Shown here piece by piece: positions 41,080-43,623 of a stretch of 43,623 bases of DNA (position 1 is the first letter of the stretch; every line of letters begins with the position of its first letter). The notes under the pieces were generated by a model. That model did no database searches. It worked only from the letters and a program-made list of their open reading frames with translations, and was not told where the DNA came from. The stretch comes from Penium margaritaceum. Lineage: Eukaryota; Streptophyta; Zygnematophyceae; Desmidiales; Peniaceae. Position numbers and translations under genes: made by a program. The stretch is from contig SZWC01001592.1 of NCBI GenBank assembly GCA_023375785.1, positions 129,564 to 173,186 of the forward strand, read 5' to 3'.

Positions 41080-41755
41080 ACCATCGCCGTGCTATGGGCC
41101 CAGCGTCGACAGATGCAGTCTCGGTTGAAGCCATTTGCCGATGCAGGTTTTACGGAACTCAAAGATAGCGACTTGGCAAACCCAATCCTGCTATGGTCGC
41201 ATGCTAAGCTCATCGGCAGCTGCAGCTTCTCAGGTTTCGTCCCCTTCCAGTATTACAAATGTGCGTCATCATCTGGCGTCATTTGCAGGCCATGTACGCC
41301 ACTGGCATGGCCGAACGCCGAGTGAGTTTTCCTCATTGCTGCCGGTCGTCTCACGTGTGCCTGCGTGCACCGTGTGTGGCATGTGTGAGAGGTCGTGGTC
41401 GGCCTGTCGCGACACGGTCGCAAAAGCTCGCGTGACGCTGGTTCGTGGGTTGAGACACTTGCGACATTCCTGCTGTCCAATCTAACGGTTGGAAGAAAGT
41501 CATCGCATCTAATGGCCCTGGCGCGTCGGGGATTGCGCGTGTAGGAGGAGCAAAAGTGGCATCGGCCGGTCAGTATCGCTAATCGTGTGCTGTTTGGCCC
41601 GGGACACCCAAGATCGACGCGTTTAGCTCGTCCACCTTACCGTCAAACCCTTTCCTCCTCCAGAAATGTTCAGAACTGTTAGATATAGTGACGTCATGAA
41701 CTATTTGAGATGTCACATACTTTTGCACACCCATCCCTTCGCACACCCGCATGCA
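41080..41755. other. No assigned gene
   Basis: ORFs of 75-130 codons on both strands overlap without any domain. GC-rich composition favours chance ORFs. Confidence 0.4.
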
Positions 41756-41761
41756 GCCATT

Positions 41762-42029
41762 GGCCGCGGCTGGATGGGCATGAAAAACTTTTACATTCAT
41801 CCTCCTCCTCGACGTGATGTCACCATCCAATTTTTGTCGCTTTTTGCATAGGAAGTCAGTAAGAAACACTAGTTTGTAGCATATAATAACAAACGTGAAT
41901 CTAACAAACCAACTAGAATCTCCATTTTGCGAGGTAAATGTCCTCGCTTCCATGACATTAAGCGAAACTGAACACGAAGTGAGGAGGAGGGTGAATAAAA
42001 AGTTTTTTCATGCCCATCCGGCCGCGGCC
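41762..42029. mobile_element. MITE, 268 bp with about 50-bp inverted repeats
   Basis: The left end GGCCGCGGCTGGATGGGCAT... and right end, read inward, GGCCGCGGCCGGATGGGCAT... match for about 50 bp with few differences, through the GAAAAACTTTT and CATCCTCCTCCTC blocks. ATT flanks both sides (41759-41761, 42030-42032), a likely 3-bp TSD. The small size, lack of coding capacity and GG-starting TIR with 3-bp TSD suggest a PIF/Harbinger-type MITE, but the family is inferred. Confidence 0.78.
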
Positions 42030-42032
42030 ATT

Positions 42033-43070
42033 GTCTATCCGTTCACAGTGGGCGTCGTCACGGGCGCCGCGGGCGTGAAGACCTCGCGCCTTCCATGCAG
42101 TCTCTTTTCCTCAGCACGACCGAATCGGCCGGTCGCGATCGAATCCCTCCCCAACCGAGACGTGAGAGTGCACCCTAATCACACGTCATTCCTATGACGC
42201 AGCGTCTTCTAACGCCACACCACAGCCGCATGGCTTCGGGCGAAGGGCAACGTCCTAATCAGCCCCGAATGCCGCGTTGCTTATCCTGCGTAGGCGACAA
42301 GCAATCAGAGATGCTTTGTTTGTAGGACGCAGTTGCACGCCTCTGAATCCCCTAACCGGGCGCACAGATCACGCACGCCAGCAACTCGCGCTTGAGGCGC
42401 GCAAGCGGCGAGCTTTCCTGATCCATCCGCCAACAGTCGGGCCTTTTCTCTGTCCCCTCGGCCAGCAACCACCGTCCGCATCCCTCATAGCGCTTGCACG
42501 CTCTCCACTCCGTCGAAGTGACTCCTAGGAAACTTCGTCTCGCCCTACTTTCGTACCTCTACTGTTCACCCGGCATCGCGTGGACAACCGCAGCGGCAGC
42601 TGCTCCAGAAGTCTCGCGAAGTTCACAAATACAGAGGCTGTCAAGTTTGAAGTCCCTGTGGTGCAAGCAAACGCCGCAAGCGGCCGACGTCCAGCCTCCA
42701 TAGCTTGGCTCGTCCATCCGCAGCACCGCTCGCAGTTCCAGCGCTCTGCGCACGGGTGCTCCGCGCTTGGCCCGCCAGAGAGCATTCGTTGGAAGATTCT
42801 GTGCTTCGTTCGCACCTCGGCTCGAGCCCTTGGGCGTAGTCTCGGCTTCAAGGGGCGGAGTGCGGCAGTTATTGGCTGCTAGGTCTCCCATCTGCTGCCG
42901 CCTCTGTCGGAATCCGAGTCCTTCTAGCTAGTTGGGCCTCAGGACTGCGACGCCGCACGGCAGCAGCAGCAGCGCTTGTCCTTATCGCAGGCAGCAGTAA
43001 AGTTAGCTGCATTGGCGTGACGCGCGCCTTGTCGCATCTAGAGTGAGCGTTTGTCGTTTAGTGAAGGGCA
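42033..43070. other. GC-rich DNA, possible gene-upstream region
   Basis: GC-richer than the repeat regions, with several overlapping ORFs of about 100 codons (for example 42580-42882 +) without recognisable domains. CAG/GCAGCAG stretches lie at 42960-43000. It could be promoter or 5' UTR of the small ORF at 43071, but no defined element is visible. Confidence 0.35.
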
Positions 43071-43244
43071 ATGGATCGGCGTGGGCTGACGCCGGACGAG
43101 CAGCAGCAGTGCTTGACAGAAACGTCAAGGGAAGAAGGTAATGTTGTGGCCGAGTTGGAACTCTTTGCTTTCTGTCCGACACTTGGAAGCTTCTCGGAAC
43201 TTCTGCACCTTACTTCACATCCACCAGTGGTTCACGGACCTTGA
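43071..43244 (+). CDS. Small ORF or first exon of an unknown gene
   Basis: ATG in context GGGCAATGG opens a 57-codon reading ('MDRRGLTPDEQQQCLTETSREE...') ending at TGA 43242-43244. At 43137/43138 the sequence GAAGAAG/GTAATG resembles a splice donor, so the coding part may be only 22 codons plus one base, followed by an intron running into the low-complexity DNA downstream. Polar, Gln/Glu-rich, no domain. It is the only start in the window that does not look like a transposon or repeat, but evidence is thin. Confidence 0.3.
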   Translation: MDRRGLTPDEQQQCLTETSREEGNVVAELELFAFCPTLGSFSELLHLTSHPPVVHGP

Positions 43245-43369
43245 CATCACCTGCTTCCCTTGCCCCCCTCTCCTTTGCTACATCTTCTGATCCTGTTTTT
43301 GAACATTTACCCACCCCCTCCCACCCTCTTCCTCTCTGGCCTGAGATATGCCCCTCTGTTCACCCACCC

Positions 43370-43470
43370 CAGCTGTTTTCATTTTCATTGTTTTGGTTTT
43401 TGTTGTCATCGTTGTCCTCTTCGTTGTCGCCATCACTGTTGCCGTCATCATCGCCGTCATTGTTGTCGAC
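43370..43470. repeat. Imperfect triplet-rich tract (GTT/GTC/ATC)
   Basis: TTTTCATTTTCATTG then repeated GTTGTC, CATCGTTGTC and GCCGTCATCATC units. It grades into the GCC repeat. The Met/Thr/Lys-rich minus-strand ORF is a repeat translation. Confidence 0.75.
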
Positions 43471-43471
43471 C

Positions 43472-43623
<152 letters not shown>

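Overview
This window looks like a repeat-dense stretch of a plant-lineage nuclear genome. It holds Ty1/copia and Ty3/gypsy retrotransposons, Mutator-like and hAT DNA elements, a TRIM, a MITE, triplet microsatellites and assembly gaps. I see no bacterial operon structure, rRNA or confident tRNA gene. A charophyte alga such as Chara is a plausible source from the general style of the elements, but nothing here proves a species. Almost no host gene is visible: the best candidate is a 57-residue ORF at 43071-43244.

Layout. 1-3.2 kb: low-complexity and anonymous DNA with two minisatellites. 3.26-6.0 kb (+): a decayed copia pol. 7.9-11.1 kb (+): a decayed MULE transposase split by a 1281-bp hAT-like element with a perfect 8-bp target-site duplication (TSD). 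11.9-12.4 kb: probably an old gypsy LTR. 12471-39632 (+): one Ty3/gypsy element stretched to about 27 kb by later insertions. After it come a 345-bp TRIM (39893-40237), an unrecognised broken ORF (40.6-41.1 kb, -), a 268-bp MITE (41762-42029), the small ORF candidate, and a GCC repeat running off the window end.

The nest inside the gypsy element is the main story, and every level except one is bounded by matching TSDs. The gypsy element (TSD CCAAC) is interrupted twice by members of one unusual inverted-repeat family, called 'foldback' here. Its arms are minisatellites and its core is made of GC-rich palindromic units. Copy A is 17443-24163 (8-9-bp TSD CTTTCCAAA). Composite B is about 24381-39063 (outer TSD not found). 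Copy A carries copia #1 (18144-24092, minus, TSD GTTTT). Composite B contains an inner foldback copy (25872-38435, imperfect 9-bp TSD) carrying copia #2 (26641-38348, minus, TSD AACAT). Copia #2 carries copia #3 in its gag (32468-35399, minus, TSD TCCCC). LTR divergence by eye agrees with the nesting order: gypsy is oldest and copia #3 youngest.

Points worth following up are the foldback family, two copia elements that appear to be primed by the internal (anticodon) part of initiator tRNA-Met, a tRNA-like Pol III promoter inside the copia #3 LTRs, a strong excess of TAG among in-frame stops of the copia polyproteins, and single-N joins that create false duplications or deletions.
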